Program-made: the position numbers and the translations under genes
NCBI GenBank assembly: GCA_030295365.1
Contig: AP027062.1
Location: 826,001 to 890,000 of the forward strand
Reading direction: 5' to 3'
Source of the DNA: Candidatus Rickettsia kotlanii
Lineage (GTDB): Bacteria > Pseudomonadota > Alphaproteobacteria > Rickettsiales > Rickettsiaceae
Length of the DNA: 64,000 nucleotides
Shown: positions 27,993 through 37,199 of the stretch, piece after piece
How positions within the stretch are numbered: the first letter of the stretch is position 1
How the letters are laid out: every line of letters starts with the position of its first letter
The notes under the pieces: model-generated
Database searches by the model: none
Seen by the model: the letters and a program-made list of their open reading frames with translations, nothing else
What the model was told of the DNA's origin: nothing

Positions 27993-28994
27993 ATGAAGCT
28001 AAAAGATATTATGATCTCTTGTATTAGTAAACCTAGAGATGTTGAAAAAGAATATTCTAGATTAGCTAAAAAGAAAGAATCTGGATGCAATGTTTATGCC
28101 GGGTTAGGATGCAAAAATCAAGAAGTAGAATTTAGCAACTATTATGAGTTACTTAAAAAAATTCAACAAGGAGCAGTAACTTTAGAAGTTCTAGAAAGTT
28201 TAAGGAAATTAAAAATAGATGATAAAAAATCTTTTCTAGCAGATGTAGAAAAGATGATATCTAACGGTAGGTTACATGGGCTTAATGCAGAAATAATGAA
28301 ACATGCTTTAGATTTAGTTGATTCTAAAGATGCAGCTTTTTTACTTCGTAGAACAAAAGAGGATAGTATATTTCGAGATCTAATATATTTAGAAGCAAAG
28401 GAAAACAAGTTTACTGTAGAAATTGATAAAAAAGGAATTTTGAAAATTAACTTTCCTAGTGGGATACTTGAGCTTTATAAGTTATTAATTAATAATTTCT
28501 ATTTGAAAAAATTTGAGGATGAAGAATTGCAGAAAAAATTATATCAAGAATTAGATTTCAAAATTCCTTTTGAAGAACTAATTGAAAAAAAGGAATTGCA
28601 GAAAAAATTATATCAAGAATTATTACCTGATTCCAAAATTCCTTTTGAAGAACTAAATTTTTTTGAAAATTTTATTGAATGCTTAAAAGAATTTTATATT
28701 AAAAATAGTTTAGCACGAAGCATAATGGGTTTATTTGTAAGTAGAGATATTAAAGAACATGCTGTATGTGAAGAATTACTTGAATTAGATACATTTAAAA
28801 AATTATTTGAGGCAAAAATGTCATTGTATGGAACTTCTGCTGATTCTAAATTATTAGTGGTTGATTATGTATTAAATGATGTACAAGGTGTTTATATTAG
28901 CAATTTAGCATCTTCAAATATTTTAGATTTAGTAATGCATAGTCAATCGAATAATGAAACAATAGAATCAATAGAAATTTTGGGTAATAGCTAA
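27993..28994 (+). CDS. Unknown 333-residue protein, paralogue of the next gene
   Basis: I do not recognise the family. The protein is soluble-looking, rich in Lys, Glu and Leu, without signal peptide or membrane span. Its middle (DAAFLLRRTKEDSIFRDLIY, then LEAKENKFTVEIDKKG) aligns with DPNFVCRTPNNKVFQEILLL and LEAKRSGMKAKFNDKG in the next gene, so the two are diverged paralogues in tandem. Residues about 178-220 hold a two-fold repeat of ELQKKLYQEL and KIPFEEL, produced by a 69-bp tandem DNA duplication. A ribosome-binding-like AAAGGTAAGGA stands before the ATG. An effector or other lineage-specific role is possible but unsupported by a known domain. Confidence 0.7.
   Translation: MKLKDIMISCISKPRDVEKEYSRLAKKKESGCNVYAGLGCKNQEVEFSNYYELLKKIQQGAVTLEVLESLRKLKIDDKKSFLADVEKMISNGRLHGLNAEIMKHALDLVDSKDAAFLLRRTKEDSIFRDLIYLEAKENKFTVEIDKKGILKINFPSGILELYKLLINNFYLKKFEDEELQKKLYQELDFKIPFEELIEKKELQKKLYQELLPDSKIPFEELNFFENFIECLKEFYIKNSLARSIMGLFVSRDIKEHAVCEELLELDTFKKLFEAKMSLYGTSADSKLLVVDYVLNDVQGVYISNLASSNILDLVMHSQSNNETIESIEILGNS
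28524..28655 (+). repeat. 69-bp tandem duplication within the unknown gene
   Basis: Unit 1 begins at 28524 and unit 2 at 28593. Both start GAATTGCAGAAAAAATTATA and carry AAAATTCCTTTTGAAGAACT. The near identity indicates a recent duplication. Confidence 0.8.
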
Positions 28995-29123
28995 GGACCA
29001 GTATGACTTGCTAGATACTGTTTTAAAGTTTTGATTTTGATTATTAATATATTAAAAACATCTAGAAATTAATTTAATCTATCATTAATATTTAAATAAT
29101 TATAAGTGAGATTAATAATAAAT

Positions 29124-30287
29124 ATGGCTACAAAAAATAAAAAAGAAACAGTGAATACTGAAACAAAAAATTTAGCAAATTTAGTTATCCAAGAAATAGG
29201 TAACAAAAATTTTGATTTTAGTGTTTTGCAAAAGATGCAGCAGGCTTTTAGTACTGCAAGTAAGCAAAAACAAAGAGAAGCTTTTATAAGTTTGTTAGAT
29301 AAAAAGCTTAATAAAGAGCAATTACATAAACTCAATCAAGCAATAATGGAAAATGCAAATGAATTAATGCCGGATAACGATCCTAATTTCGTTTGTCGTA
29401 CTCCTAATAATAAAGTTTTTCAAGAAATATTATTATTGGAAGCAAAACGCTCAGGTATGAAAGCAAAATTTAATGATAAAGGAGAATTACAATCTCTTGA
29501 TGTACAAGATATAACACAGGAAATATTAGATCACTATTGTATTTTACAAGAAAAATTTTATCCCAAAAGAGATTCTAAAGATTTGATAGATAGTAGAATA
29601 GCTCAAAGTATTAATTTTTTATTATATGCTCCACTTTTCCGAGAATCAGATATATATACAAAATTAGGTTTAAAATCTGCTGAGATAGAGCGAGAAATAC
29701 AAGATCCTAACGGTAAGTATGCTAAACAATTAATAGATGCTAAAATAGGAACTAATATAAATTTTAATACCAAAGAAAATTTAGAAAATAAAGCACATGA
29801 AGGAAAAGAAACTAAGATATCTTCAATAATTGAAAAAGCAATAATAAAACTCAAGAAAGACAAAAAAGTAAATATTAAAGATAAGAGACAAGGAGAAATA
29901 AAAAGGCATTTATCTAAATCCTTAGAAGGAGTTTCTGATTATATATTAACATTCAAAAAAAATGATTTAGTAGATGTAATATATCAAGGATTAGATAAAA
30001 GACAAACTTGGTGGTCAAAGATTATTAATTATATAGGTATAAAATCATATTCCATTTCTAAAGAAAATCTTGAAAAAATAGGCACAATAATAAATAGTAA
30101 AATGAAAAATTCTCATACTCCTTTAAAGATAGAAGTACAAGAACAGTTAAAACAAATCGCAAAAGAATTAAATAGATTAAAGAATCCAGCATTGCTGTTA
30201 GAGGCTAAAAAGGTTCAGGCAAAATCTAAAAAGCCACCTGTTCCTCCAAAACCTGAACACCTTAAAAAAAGAAATCATGGATTGTGA
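29124..30287 (+). CDS. Unknown 387-residue protein with proline-rich C-terminus
   Basis: The protein is the second member of the paralogous pair. I chose ATG at 29124 (MATKNKKETVN) rather than the GTG six codons upstream. It shares the VL-x-K/S block, the CRTPNNKVFQEILLLEAKRS core and the LNQAIMENA helix with its neighbour, then has a longer Lys-rich C-terminal half. Near the end, KSKKPPVPPKPEHLKK contains PxxP motifs of the kind bound by SH3 domains. No signal peptide or membrane segment is seen. Codon and base use look like the surrounding chromosome. Export through a type IV secretion system is possible but is inference. Confidence 0.7.
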   Translation: MATKNKKETVNTETKNLANLVIQEIGNKNFDFSVLQKMQQAFSTASKQKQREAFISLLDKKLNKEQLHKLNQAIMENANELMPDNDPNFVCRTPNNKVFQEILLLEAKRSGMKAKFNDKGELQSLDVQDITQEILDHYCILQEKFYPKRDSKDLIDSRIAQSINFLLYAPLFRESDIYTKLGLKSAEIEREIQDPNGKYAKQLIDAKIGTNINFNTKENLENKAHEGKETKISSIIEKAIIKLKKDKKVNIKDKRQGEIKRHLSKSLEGVSDYILTFKKNDLVDVIYQGLDKRQTWWSKIINYIGIKSYSISKENLEKIGTIINSKMKNSHTPLKIEVQEQLKQIAKELNRLKNPALLLEAKKVQAKSKKPPVPPKPEHLKKRNHGL

Positions 30288-30319
30288 TGATTTTATTGTG
30301 TGACTTGAAAAATGCAGCT

Positions 30320-30469
30320 GTCATCCCGTGATTTATTCACGGGATCTAGCTTAAAATACTAATATTGTTAGTATTTTTTATTGTTTTTATGAACCCCATG
30401 GTCAAGCCACGGGGGGACATAGTGGATTTTATTGGTCCATATAAGCAAGTCTTTCGCGGGGATGACATT
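30320..30469. repeat. TGACCACGG-family palindrome plus a GTCATTCC half arm
   Basis: The arms are GTCATCCCGTGATTTATTCA (30320) and CCATGGTCAAGCCACGGGGG (to 30420), with the core TACTAATATTGTTAGTATTT forming its own small hairpin. A right half arm, CTTTCGCGGGGATGACAT, follows at about 30451-30469. The fabI stop codon lies a few bases beyond. Confidence 0.8.
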
Positions 30470-30474
30470 AATGC

Positions 30475-31260
30475 CTACAATAATTTATTACTTCCCATAA
30501 TATTATAACCGCAATCTACATAATGGATTTCACCAGTAACACCTTTAGATAATTCACTAAATAAATATACTGCTGCTCCTCCTACATCTTCTTGGGTAGT
30601 ATTACGTTTTAACGGTGCGGTTGCGGCGTGAGATTTAAGCATAGTACTAAAATCACCTATTGCACTAGATGCTAAAGTTTTGATAGGTCCTGCCGAAATA
30701 GCATTTACCCTAATATTATTTTCTCCCATATCGTTTGCTAGATATTTTATACTAGCCTCAAGTGCAGCTTTGGCTACTCCCATAACGTTATAATTAGGTA
30801 TAACTTTTTCAGCGCCGTAGTAAGTTAATGTCACAATGCTTCCGCTGTCATGCATTAAGGCTTCTGCGGACCTTGAGAGTTCTAAAAGAGAGTAACATGA
30901 TATATGTAAAGAATTATGAAAATTTTCTAAGCTAGTATCAATATAACGTCCTTTTAATTCATTTTTATCGGCAAAAGCCATACCGTGAAGTAAGAAATCG
31001 AAGCTACCCCATTTCTCTTTTATATCATCAAATAAATTACTAATTGATTCTGGCTTCGTAACATCAAGTTCGCTAACAAAATTACAATCTATTTCTTCAG
31101 CGAGTGGTTTAACTCGTTTTTCTAGTACTTCCGATTGATAAGTAAACCATAGTTCTGCTCCGTGTTTTTTAGCAAGCTGTGCAATCGCCCACGATATTGA
31201 CATATTATTTGCAATACCTGTAATTAAGCCTTTTTTTCCTTGTAGTAATCCTGTAGTCAT
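30475..31260 (-). CDS. fabI: Enoyl-[acyl-carrier-protein] reductase (NADH)
   Basis: FabI reduces enoyl-ACP in the last step of each fatty-acid elongation cycle. The 261-residue short-chain dehydrogenase has the NAD site GLITGIANNMSISWAIAQ, the SGSIVTLTYYGAEKVIPNYN region with one catalytic Tyr, and the second Tyr replaced by the MGVAKAALEASIKYLA helix with the catalytic Lys, as is usual in FabI. INAISAGPIKTLA follows. Length is typical. It diverges from lnt; the common region between the starts is about 75 bp. Confidence 0.95.
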   Translation of the reverse strand: MTTGLLQGKKGLITGIANNMSISWAIAQLAKKHGAELWFTYQSEVLEKRVKPLAEEIDCNFVSELDVTKPESISNLFDDIKEKWGSFDFLLHGMAFADKNELKGRYIDTSLENFHNSLHISCYSLLELSRSAEALMHDSGSIVTLTYYGAEKVIPNYNVMGVAKAALEASIKYLANDMGENNIRVNAISAGPIKTLASSAIGDFSTMLKSHAATAPLKRNTTQEDVGGAAVYLFSELSKGVTGEIHYVDCGYNIMGSNKLL

Positions 31261-31335
31261 TTATTTACTCATTATATTAAAACTTGCTGAAATGATAGCA
31301 TGATGTATTATTTTGTAAACAAATAATCGATAAAA

Positions 31336-32850
31336 ATGTATAAACCTAAAATCATATGTTTACTGCTAGGGATATTAAGCGGTTTAGTTTTTGCTCCAAC
31401 TTTCTTTATACCGGCATTATTAACATTATCTTACTTATGTTATATAGTTCAAAAATCCAAAAATTGGCAAGAAGCCGTAAAATTTGGTTATTTATTCGGT
31501 TTTGGGCATTTTTTAAGTGGAATATATTGGATAAGTATCGGTGTTAGCGTTTATATTGCAGATTTTTGGTGGGCAATTCCTTTTGCGTTATTTGGACTAC
31601 CTATAGTTTTAGCTTGCTTTATATCGGCAAGCTGTATGCTTAGTTTTTTTGTTAAAAATAATAAATATTACCAATTTATATTCTGTTTATGTTGGGTATT
31701 ATTTGAGTGGGTACGTTCGTGGATTTTTACCGGTTTTCCTTGGAATTTGATAGGTTATGCTTTTTCGTTTTCAGATATTTTAATACAGCCTTTAAGTATA
31801 ATAGGGATATATGGGCTTAGTTTTATAGTTATATATATTTCTACATCAGCTTATCCTTTATTTAGCAAGCAATTTACTCAGTTAAAAATATTACTAGCTA
31901 GTTCAGTCCTAGTATTAACCATAATTGTCATTTACGGAGCAGTAAGGCTAAGTAATAACCATACAAATTTCACTGATATAAAAGTACGATTAGTGCAACC
32001 TTCAATACCTCAAACCGAAAAATGGAATGAAGAAGAATTTTGGCATAATTTAATGCTACATATTAATTTATCGGAAAATTTGGAACCTACCGATTTAATT
32101 ATTTGGTCTGAGGCAGCATTAGTAGTACCTGATGATATACCGCAAGTTAAATCACAATTATTAAAAATGCTAAATTCTACAAATGCTATTTTGATAACAG
32201 GAGGAATTTCGGATAATAAAAAACAAGGTGATGAGTTTGAACTTTACTCAGCTATGTATGCTCTTGATAAAAATCATCATAAATTATTTGAATACCATAA
32301 ATCACATTTAGTACCTTTCGGTGAGTATATGCCTCTTAAAAAGATACTACCATTTAAAAAATTAACTCATGGTTTAATTGATTATAAAGAAGGCAACGGA
32401 GGGTTTGTTTATCTTGAAAAATATAATCTTAAAATTAAACCTTTGATTTGTTATGAATCTATTTTTCCTGATTTTGTACGGACGAATAATGAAATAGCCG
32501 ATGTAATAATTAATATTACAAATGATGCATGGTATGGTAAATCAAGCGGTCCATATCAGCATTTTCATATTAGTAGAAGTAGAGCCGTAGAGAACGGTTT
32601 ACCTATGATTAGAGTAGCGAATAACGGTATTTCAGCTATAGTAGATCCTTTTGGCAGAGCAATAAAAAAACTAAATCTAAATGAAATAAATTATATTCAA
32701 AGTTTAATTCCTAAAAAACTAATCTCTCCCACTATATTCTCGCAATTCGGTAATTTTACTATTCTATTGCTCATCGTTTTTATACTTTTAATTAATTATT
32801 TATTAGCCTTGATTTTTGATAACCAAAGGGTTTTAGCATTATTATATTAA
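31336..32850 (+). CDS. lnt: Apolipoprotein N-acyltransferase
   Basis: Lnt adds the third acyl chain to lipoproteins in the inner membrane. The 504-residue protein has about six N-terminal membrane helices, a nitrilase-like domain (about residues 215-475) and a C-terminal helix. The Glu-Lys-Cys triad can be seen in [22 protein letters not shown] and [32 protein letters not shown] is also typical. Length is normal. The start is the first ATG after the divergent region with fabI. Confidence 0.94.
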   Translation: MYKPKIICLLLGILSGLVFAPTFFIPALLTLSYLCYIVQKSKNWQEAVKFGYLFGFGHFLSGIYWISIGVSVYIADFWWAIPFALFGLPIVLACFISASCMLSFFVKNNKYYQFIFCLCWVLFEWVRSWIFTGFPWNLIGYAFSFSDILIQPLSIIGIYGLSFIVIYISTSAYPLFSKQFTQLKILLASSVLVLTIIVIYGAVRLSNNHTNFTDIKVRLVQPSIPQTEKWNEEEFWHNLMLHINLSENLEPTDLIIWSEAALVVPDDIPQVKSQLLKMLNSTNAILITGGISDNKKQGDEFELYSAMYALDKNHHKLFEYHKSHLVPFGEYMPLKKILPFKKLTHGLIDYKEGNGGFVYLEKYNLKIKPLICYESIFPDFVRTNNEIADVIINITNDAWYGKSSGPYQHFHISRSRAVENGLPMIRVANNGISAIVDPFGRAIKKLNLNEINYIQSLIPKKLISPTIFSQFGNFTILLLIVFILLINYLLALIFDNQRVLALLY

Positions 32851-32948
32851 ATTTTTAATAAAGTTGTTTGATTAATTAAATATATTAATATATACTATAT
32901 TTAAAGTTGAATAGCCTTTATTATTAATAATTAACGCTTATTATTAAA

Positions 32949-33401
32949 ATGAATGATTCAATAAAAAACATCCAGACAAACTTGCAAGTGAACGTTTAAA
33001 AGAATGACGTCTTGCTGTAGGTATTAGCCAAAAAGAATTAGGGTAAGCTTTAGATATTAGTGCTCTCCAAGTTTAAAAATATAAAGAAGGTTTAAGTAAT
33101 ATACCTATAAGAGGTTATATGTTTTTGCAAGAGTTTTAAATACGCCTTTAAAATATTTCTTTAATAGTTCTGAAGAAGAAAAGTTAAAAGCTGACGATGA
33201 AAATACTCCTAATAATAAAATTGAATATCTATTCAAAGAAATAGAAAGTGATTTCTTAAATAATTTGCTGAAGAAGAAGGGCAATATGAACATGACATCT
33301 CTTTTGATCATAAAGAATTATCAAGGACTATGGAAAGAGCACTGTTATCGTTAACTAGAGCATTTACTAGAGTACAAAATCCAAATAACAATAATCATTG
33401 A
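32949..33401 (+). pseudogene. Broken XRE-type helix-turn-helix regulator
   Basis: The pieces read SERLKE, stop, RLAVGISQKELG, stop, ALDISALQV, stop, KYKEGLSNIPIRG, which is a lambda-repressor-like HTH with three nonsense codons. A frameshift follows, then VFARVLNTPLKYFF. The acidic tail ends ELSRTMERALLSLTRAFTRV and a stop at 33399-33401. Rickettsia genomes carry several such small regulators. This copy is dead. Confidence 0.7.
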
Positions 33402-33449
33402 ACTTGTCAGATCAGTATCGATACCTTGTGAATAATATTTAAATTTTTA

Positions 33450-33478
33450 TTGACTTAGCATTACCAAAGTATTAATTT
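33450..33478 (+). promoter_or_regulatory. Sigma-70-type promoter for the amidase-like gene
   Basis: TTGACT (33450) and TAATTT (33473) are 17 bp apart. They lie about 60 bp before the next ATG, which has a strong GGAGGA ribosome-binding site at about 33526. Confidence 0.45.
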
Positions 33479-33538
33479 TTGTTAAGGTTTAGTAAATTCT
33501 GAATCATCAACAATTATTAAATATGTTGGAGGAAGTTT

Positions 33539-34333
33539 ATGAGTAAAAGTAAGGCTATCGAAAATAACGGTATTAGTAATACCAATAGTCCAAACGGTAA
33601 ATATATGTCTCCAAGACCGGAAGGAGTAAAACCTACCTGTGTAGTAATTACTTATTCTGTAATCAATGATATTAAGGCTGTTCGTGCAGTATTGGATGAG
33701 CGAGGTGCAAGTGTTCATTACATAATTGATAAGGATGGGACTCAAAAGGAATATCATAATGATTTAACAGATCAAGCTTTTTATGCAGGCAAGAGTAGTT
33801 GGAAAGGAGAAGTAGGTGTTAATAAGTTTGGTATTGGGGTCATGCTTATTAATGATGCAAAAAGTGATTTTCCTGAAGAGCAAATAGGGAAATTAAAAGA
33901 ATTTCTTAAGGATGTAGCAGCAAGATATCCAAATTTAGATTTAAAACATGATTTAGTCGGTCTTGGTGAAGTAACTGTAAACCGAGAAGGAAATGCTCAT
34001 ATAGCTCCTGGATCAAAATTTCCTTGGAAAGCATTAGCTGAAGCTGGTTTTGGTAGATATTTTGAGACTACACAAGAGCAAAAGAGTAAATTATTATTAA
34101 GTCTTAATAGTACTGGAGAAAAAGTTAATACTTTACAGGCAAATTTAAAAGAATATGGCTATGGAGTAGAATCTACAAGTACATTTGATCAATTTACTCA
34201 GCAAGCAGTTAGAGTATTTAATGATCGGTATGGTACAGGTTTACCAAACGAAGAGCCACCTGTAAGTTGGACTGAAGCAGGCCAAGATGTTCTATCGCAA
34301 TTACTAGGGCAAACAGTATTAGAACAAACATAG
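33539..34333 (+). CDS. AmpD-like amidase fold with peptidoglycan-binding-like C-terminus
   Basis: The N-terminal domain (residues about 28-180) matches the Amidase_2/AmpD fold, which cuts the MurNAc-L-Ala bond. Recognisable blocks are CVVITYSV, ASVHYIIDKDGTQKEYHND, AFYAGKSSWKGEVGVNKFGI, LKHDLVGLGEVTVN and APGSKFPWKALAEAGFG. The C-terminal 75 residues (TLQANLKEYGYGVESTSTFD) resemble a peptidoglycan-binding repeat. By my alignment the three usual zinc ligands are replaced: Thr in VITYS for IHYT, Leu in VGLGE for GHSD, and Ala in IAPG for DPG. Other histidines may bind metal, or the domain may only bind ligand. No signal peptide is seen. A strong GGAGGA precedes the ATG. Confidence 0.8.
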   Translation: MSKSKAIENNGISNTNSPNGKYMSPRPEGVKPTCVVITYSVINDIKAVRAVLDERGASVHYIIDKDGTQKEYHNDLTDQAFYAGKSSWKGEVGVNKFGIGVMLINDAKSDFPEEQIGKLKEFLKDVAARYPNLDLKHDLVGLGEVTVNREGNAHIAPGSKFPWKALAEAGFGRYFETTQEQKSKLLLSLNSTGEKVNTLQANLKEYGYGVESTSTFDQFTQQAVRVFNDRYGTGLPNEEPPVSWTEAGQDVLSQLLGQTVLEQT

Positions 34334-34718
34334 TTTAAGAAATGAATTCCTTTTTCATTTTGCAAGCCTTGCTGCATGGGTGCTGAATTGTCTTTATTGG
34401 TTATTGACATAATCTTAAAATGGTGCTAAACATTAAAAATTAAGAGGCTATCTGTAAATAAGTTTTCATTGGTAATTAAATTATTTACAGATAGCCTCTA
34501 GGTAGAGCTTTCTTGACTATTTAGCTTCTAGTCAAAGAAAGATAAGTTTTTTATCTTTACTTTATATTTCTACAGTTAAAAATATTTATGATATCTTTAA
34601 AGGTTAATAGTTTAATACAAAATTGGCGTTGGCGTAGATAATTTTTTGCGTTTATGTGTTTGCTGTATGCAAATTTAAATTTTGATTATTAAATTATAAC
34701 TTATAACAGGATATTAAA
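34334..34718. other. Intergenic stretch with hairpins
   Basis: No gene is visible. Besides the perfect inverted repeat at 34443-34499, a weaker hairpin (TTGACTA with TAGTCAA) lies near 34513-34536. AGGA stands 9 bp before the next ATG. Confidence 0.6.
34443..34499. repeat. Perfect 19-bp inverted repeat
   Basis: AGAGGCTATCTGTAAATAA (34443-34461) is exactly matched by its reverse complement at 34481-34499 across a 19-nt spacer. No run of T follows, so it is not a standard terminator. It could be a small insertion-element relic or a regulatory hairpin. Confidence 0.75.
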
Positions 34719-35636
34719 ATGTTTATCTCTAGTATTTTTCAAAAATTTTTTTCTTTTCTTTTTGTTTTATTCATCACAGCTGCAGTTTATGCGGATCAAA
34801 AAAAAGTAGCAGTCATTGTTCCACTTGAACATGCCGCAATGACTGAGATTATATCAGGAATTAAAGAGTCATTAAAAGATATAGATGCAGAAATTATAGT
34901 TAAAAATGCTCATGCTGATTCTAATATTTTACTTGCCATTATAAAGCAAATAACAGATCAGGATATTGATGTAATAATTCCAATAGGCACGACAGCCAGT
35001 CAAACTGTTATTTCTCATATAACAAATAAACCAATTGTTTGTGCTGCTGCTATGATTAATAGTAAAAACCTACCTTTAGTTACCGGTGTTAACGATGAGA
35101 TAAAAATCACTGACACCATTAGTAAATTACCTTTTTTACAGAATATCACTTTAATTTATAGCAGTAGCGAGAAAGTTATACCTGAAGTAGCAATGTTAAA
35201 ATTATATGCTGAACAAAACAATATTTCTCTGCACACGGTAATGATACAAAATTTCAATGATATGCCTGTGGCTGTAAAAAATGCTCCTGAAAATACGCAG
35301 AGTTTTATAATTTTGAAAGATCACTTAATAGTCAGTGGGATTAATATTTTAAAGCAAGAAGCGTTTAAACGCCGTATTCCGATAATTGCTTCCGATGAAG
35401 GTTCAGTAATTAGCGGGGCAACTATTGCGGTAGGAGTACAAGAGAAACAAATAGGCGTAGAAGCAGGTTTAATGGCAAAAAAAATCTTACAAGGAATAGA
35501 ACCGAAAGATATTCCATTTGGGGATATGAAAGACTTAACTTTATTTATTAACCTTAAATCATTTGTTAAACAAGATATTCTTACTAAAGAAAATTTATCC
35601 GTACTTCCTTTCGCGCGTAAAGAAATTGAAGAGTAG
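34719..35636 (+). CDS. ABC transporter substrate-binding protein (TrpX-like)
   Basis: A 305-residue periplasmic binding protein of the ABC_sub_bind family, which in other bacteria serves TrpX/BMP-like importers of small molecules. It has a signal peptide (about residues 1-22, FLFVLFITAAVYA), the first lobe starting KKVAVIVPLEHAAMTEIISG, GTTASQTVISHITNKPIVCA, and the hinge region IASDEGSVISGATIAVGVQE. No lipobox Cys is evident. It begins a three-gene operon with permease and ATPase. Substrate is unknown; tryptophan is used by one characterised relative but cannot be assumed. Confidence 0.85.
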   Translation: MFISSIFQKFFSFLFVLFITAAVYADQKKVAVIVPLEHAAMTEIISGIKESLKDIDAEIIVKNAHADSNILLAIIKQITDQDIDVIIPIGTTASQTVISHITNKPIVCAAAMINSKNLPLVTGVNDEIKITDTISKLPFLQNITLIYSSSEKVIPEVAMLKLYAEQNNISLHTVMIQNFNDMPVAVKNAPENTQSFIILKDHLIVSGINILKQEAFKRRIPIIASDEGSVISGATIAVGVQEKQIGVEAGLMAKKILQGIEPKDIPFGDMKDLTLFINLKSFVKQDILTKENLSVLPFARKEIEE

Positions 35637-35640
35637 TAAC

Positions 35641-36480
35641 ATGAACATTTTAGTTACTGCTCTTGAGCAATCCTTAATAATGCTGCCGCTTATTTTAGGG
35701 ATGTATATAAGTTATCGGATTCTCAAAATTACTGATCTTACCGTAGACGGTACTTATGTACTTGGTGCAGCAGTGTTTGCCCGCAGCCTTTCATTTGGGT
35801 TATTTCCTGCATTAATATTTGCCGTAATAGCAGGCGGAATTATAGGCAGTATAGTTAGTTTTATGCAGAAGAATAACCGAATTAACGGGCTTATAGCCGG
35901 AATACTTGCAAGTTTTATGCTTTATTCGGTTAACTTACAAATTATGCAGCGTCCTAATATATCGGTTCTTGGTATGCCGACTCTATTATCTGTATTAGAT
36001 CTTGAAAATTGGTTAATACCTTTAATAATCATCAATTGTCTTATTATATGTTCGGTTATAATTTTATTAAAAGGTAAGCTCGGTTTATTTCTTCGTGCTT
36101 TTGGTTTTAATAAAGATTTATTGATTAATTTAGGAAAACCTGCCGAGCTTTATCGTACTATCGGTTTTAGCATAAGTAATTGTTTGGCTGCTTTAACCGG
36201 TACTTTATCTGCACAAGTAAATGGTTTTGCCGATATTAATATGGGTTTCGGGGTAGCACTAGTCGGTATCGGTGCGATTGTTATAGGGCGTCATATTTTA
36301 ATCCATGCTAATAATTTTAATGCATTTAAAGAGATATTTTCTTGTTTGATAGGTATATTATTTTACTTCATTACTCTGGGCTTTTTACTCCGAATTGGCA
36401 TCGATCCGATAAATCTTAAGCTTATTTTAGGGATAGTATTGTTTATTTCGTTGGGTTCTGTAAAAAGAGAGGTTTTATGA
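35641..36480 (+). CDS. ABC transporter permease (TrpY-like)
   Basis: A 279-residue membrane protein with about eight helices, related to the LivH-type permeases (YRILKITDLTVDGTYVLGAA, GRHILIHANNFNAFKEIF). A longer frame overlaps the upstream gene, but ATG at 35641 lies 4 bp after that gene's stop and gives the usual N-terminus. Its stop overlaps the ATPase start as ATGA. Confidence 0.85.
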   Translation: MNILVTALEQSLIMLPLILGMYISYRILKITDLTVDGTYVLGAAVFARSLSFGLFPALIFAVIAGGIIGSIVSFMQKNNRINGLIAGILASFMLYSVNLQIMQRPNISVLGMPTLLSVLDLENWLIPLIIINCLIICSVIILLKGKLGLFLRAFGFNKDLLINLGKPAELYRTIGFSISNCLAALTGTLSAQVNGFADINMGFGVALVGIGAIVIGRHILIHANNFNAFKEIFSCLIGILFYFITLGFLLRIGIDPINLKLILGIVLFISLGSVKREVL

Positions 36481-37199
36481 AACCTTATTTATATGCAGAA
36501 AATATACAGTTCAAAGTTAAAGAAAGAACCGAACCTATAATTGCTGAAACTACTTTAAATATTGCTAAAGAAGAGTTTGTTGTAATATTGGGTCATAACG
36601 GTAGCGGTAAGTCTACTTTAGCTAAAATACTTGCTGGCTATTTAAAACCTACTAACGGGAAAGTGTGTCTAGATCAAGTCAGAATCGATACAATACCTAA
36701 AGGACAAAAAGCTTCTACATTAGTTACATTAACACAAAAAGCTGAAGAGAGGCTATTTACCGAGCTAACCCTTGAAGAAAATATCATTTTGTGGGAAAGT
36801 AGATTCTCTAGTAATGAACGGTTAACAAGTAGCGAGTTGTTAGAGCTTACAGGTTTGCCTAAACGCTTTTTGCCTTTACTTTCACAGCCATTAGGTAAAT
36901 TTTCCGGTGGAGAAAAGCAGATTATACTGCTGGCACTTAGCATAGCTCATCCACCTAAAATATTATTTCTAGACGAACATACGGCAAATTTAGATCCGAA
37001 AGCTTCTTTGGAAGTGATGAAAAAAACAGCAGAAATTATAGAGAAACATAAGATAACTTCCGTTATGATCACGCATAATTTAGAAGATGCTGTAAATTAC
37101 GGCAAAAGGCTTATAGTCTTAGATAGTGGTAAGGTAGTACTAGACTACCTAAAACCACCGGGTTTTTCTTTGAAAGAACTTAAGGAGATTTTAAATTAG
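36477..37199 (+). CDS. ABC transporter ATP-binding protein (TrpZ-like)
   Basis: A 240-residue ATPase with Walker A GHNGSGKST (about residues 39-47), the Q-loop in LVTLTQKAEERLF, signature LGKFSGGEKQII, Walker B KILFLDEHTANLDP and the switch His in VMITHN. All motifs are intact. It starts within the ATGA overlap with the permease, so the three importer genes form one coupled operon. Its end converges on ankyrin debris and overlaps it by 20 bp. Confidence 0.9.
   Translation: MKPYLYAENIQFKVKERTEPIIAETTLNIAKEEFVVILGHNGSGKSTLAKILAGYLKPTNGKVCLDQVRIDTIPKGQKASTLVTLTQKAEERLFTELTLEENIILWESRFSSNERLTSSELLELTGLPKRFLPLLSQPLGKFSGGEKQIILLALSIAHPPKILFLDEHTANLDPKASLEVMKKTAEIIEKHKITSVMITHNLEDAVNYGKRLIVLDSGKVVLDYLKPPGFSLKELKEILN

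Noticed and set aside
33482..33757. 91-residue minus-strand frame
   Set aside because: Antisense to the start of the amidase-like gene and its leader.
34719..37199. ABC importer named firmly as a tryptophan transporter
   Set aside because: Only the family layout supports it; no substrate-specific residues or regulatory site can be seen.
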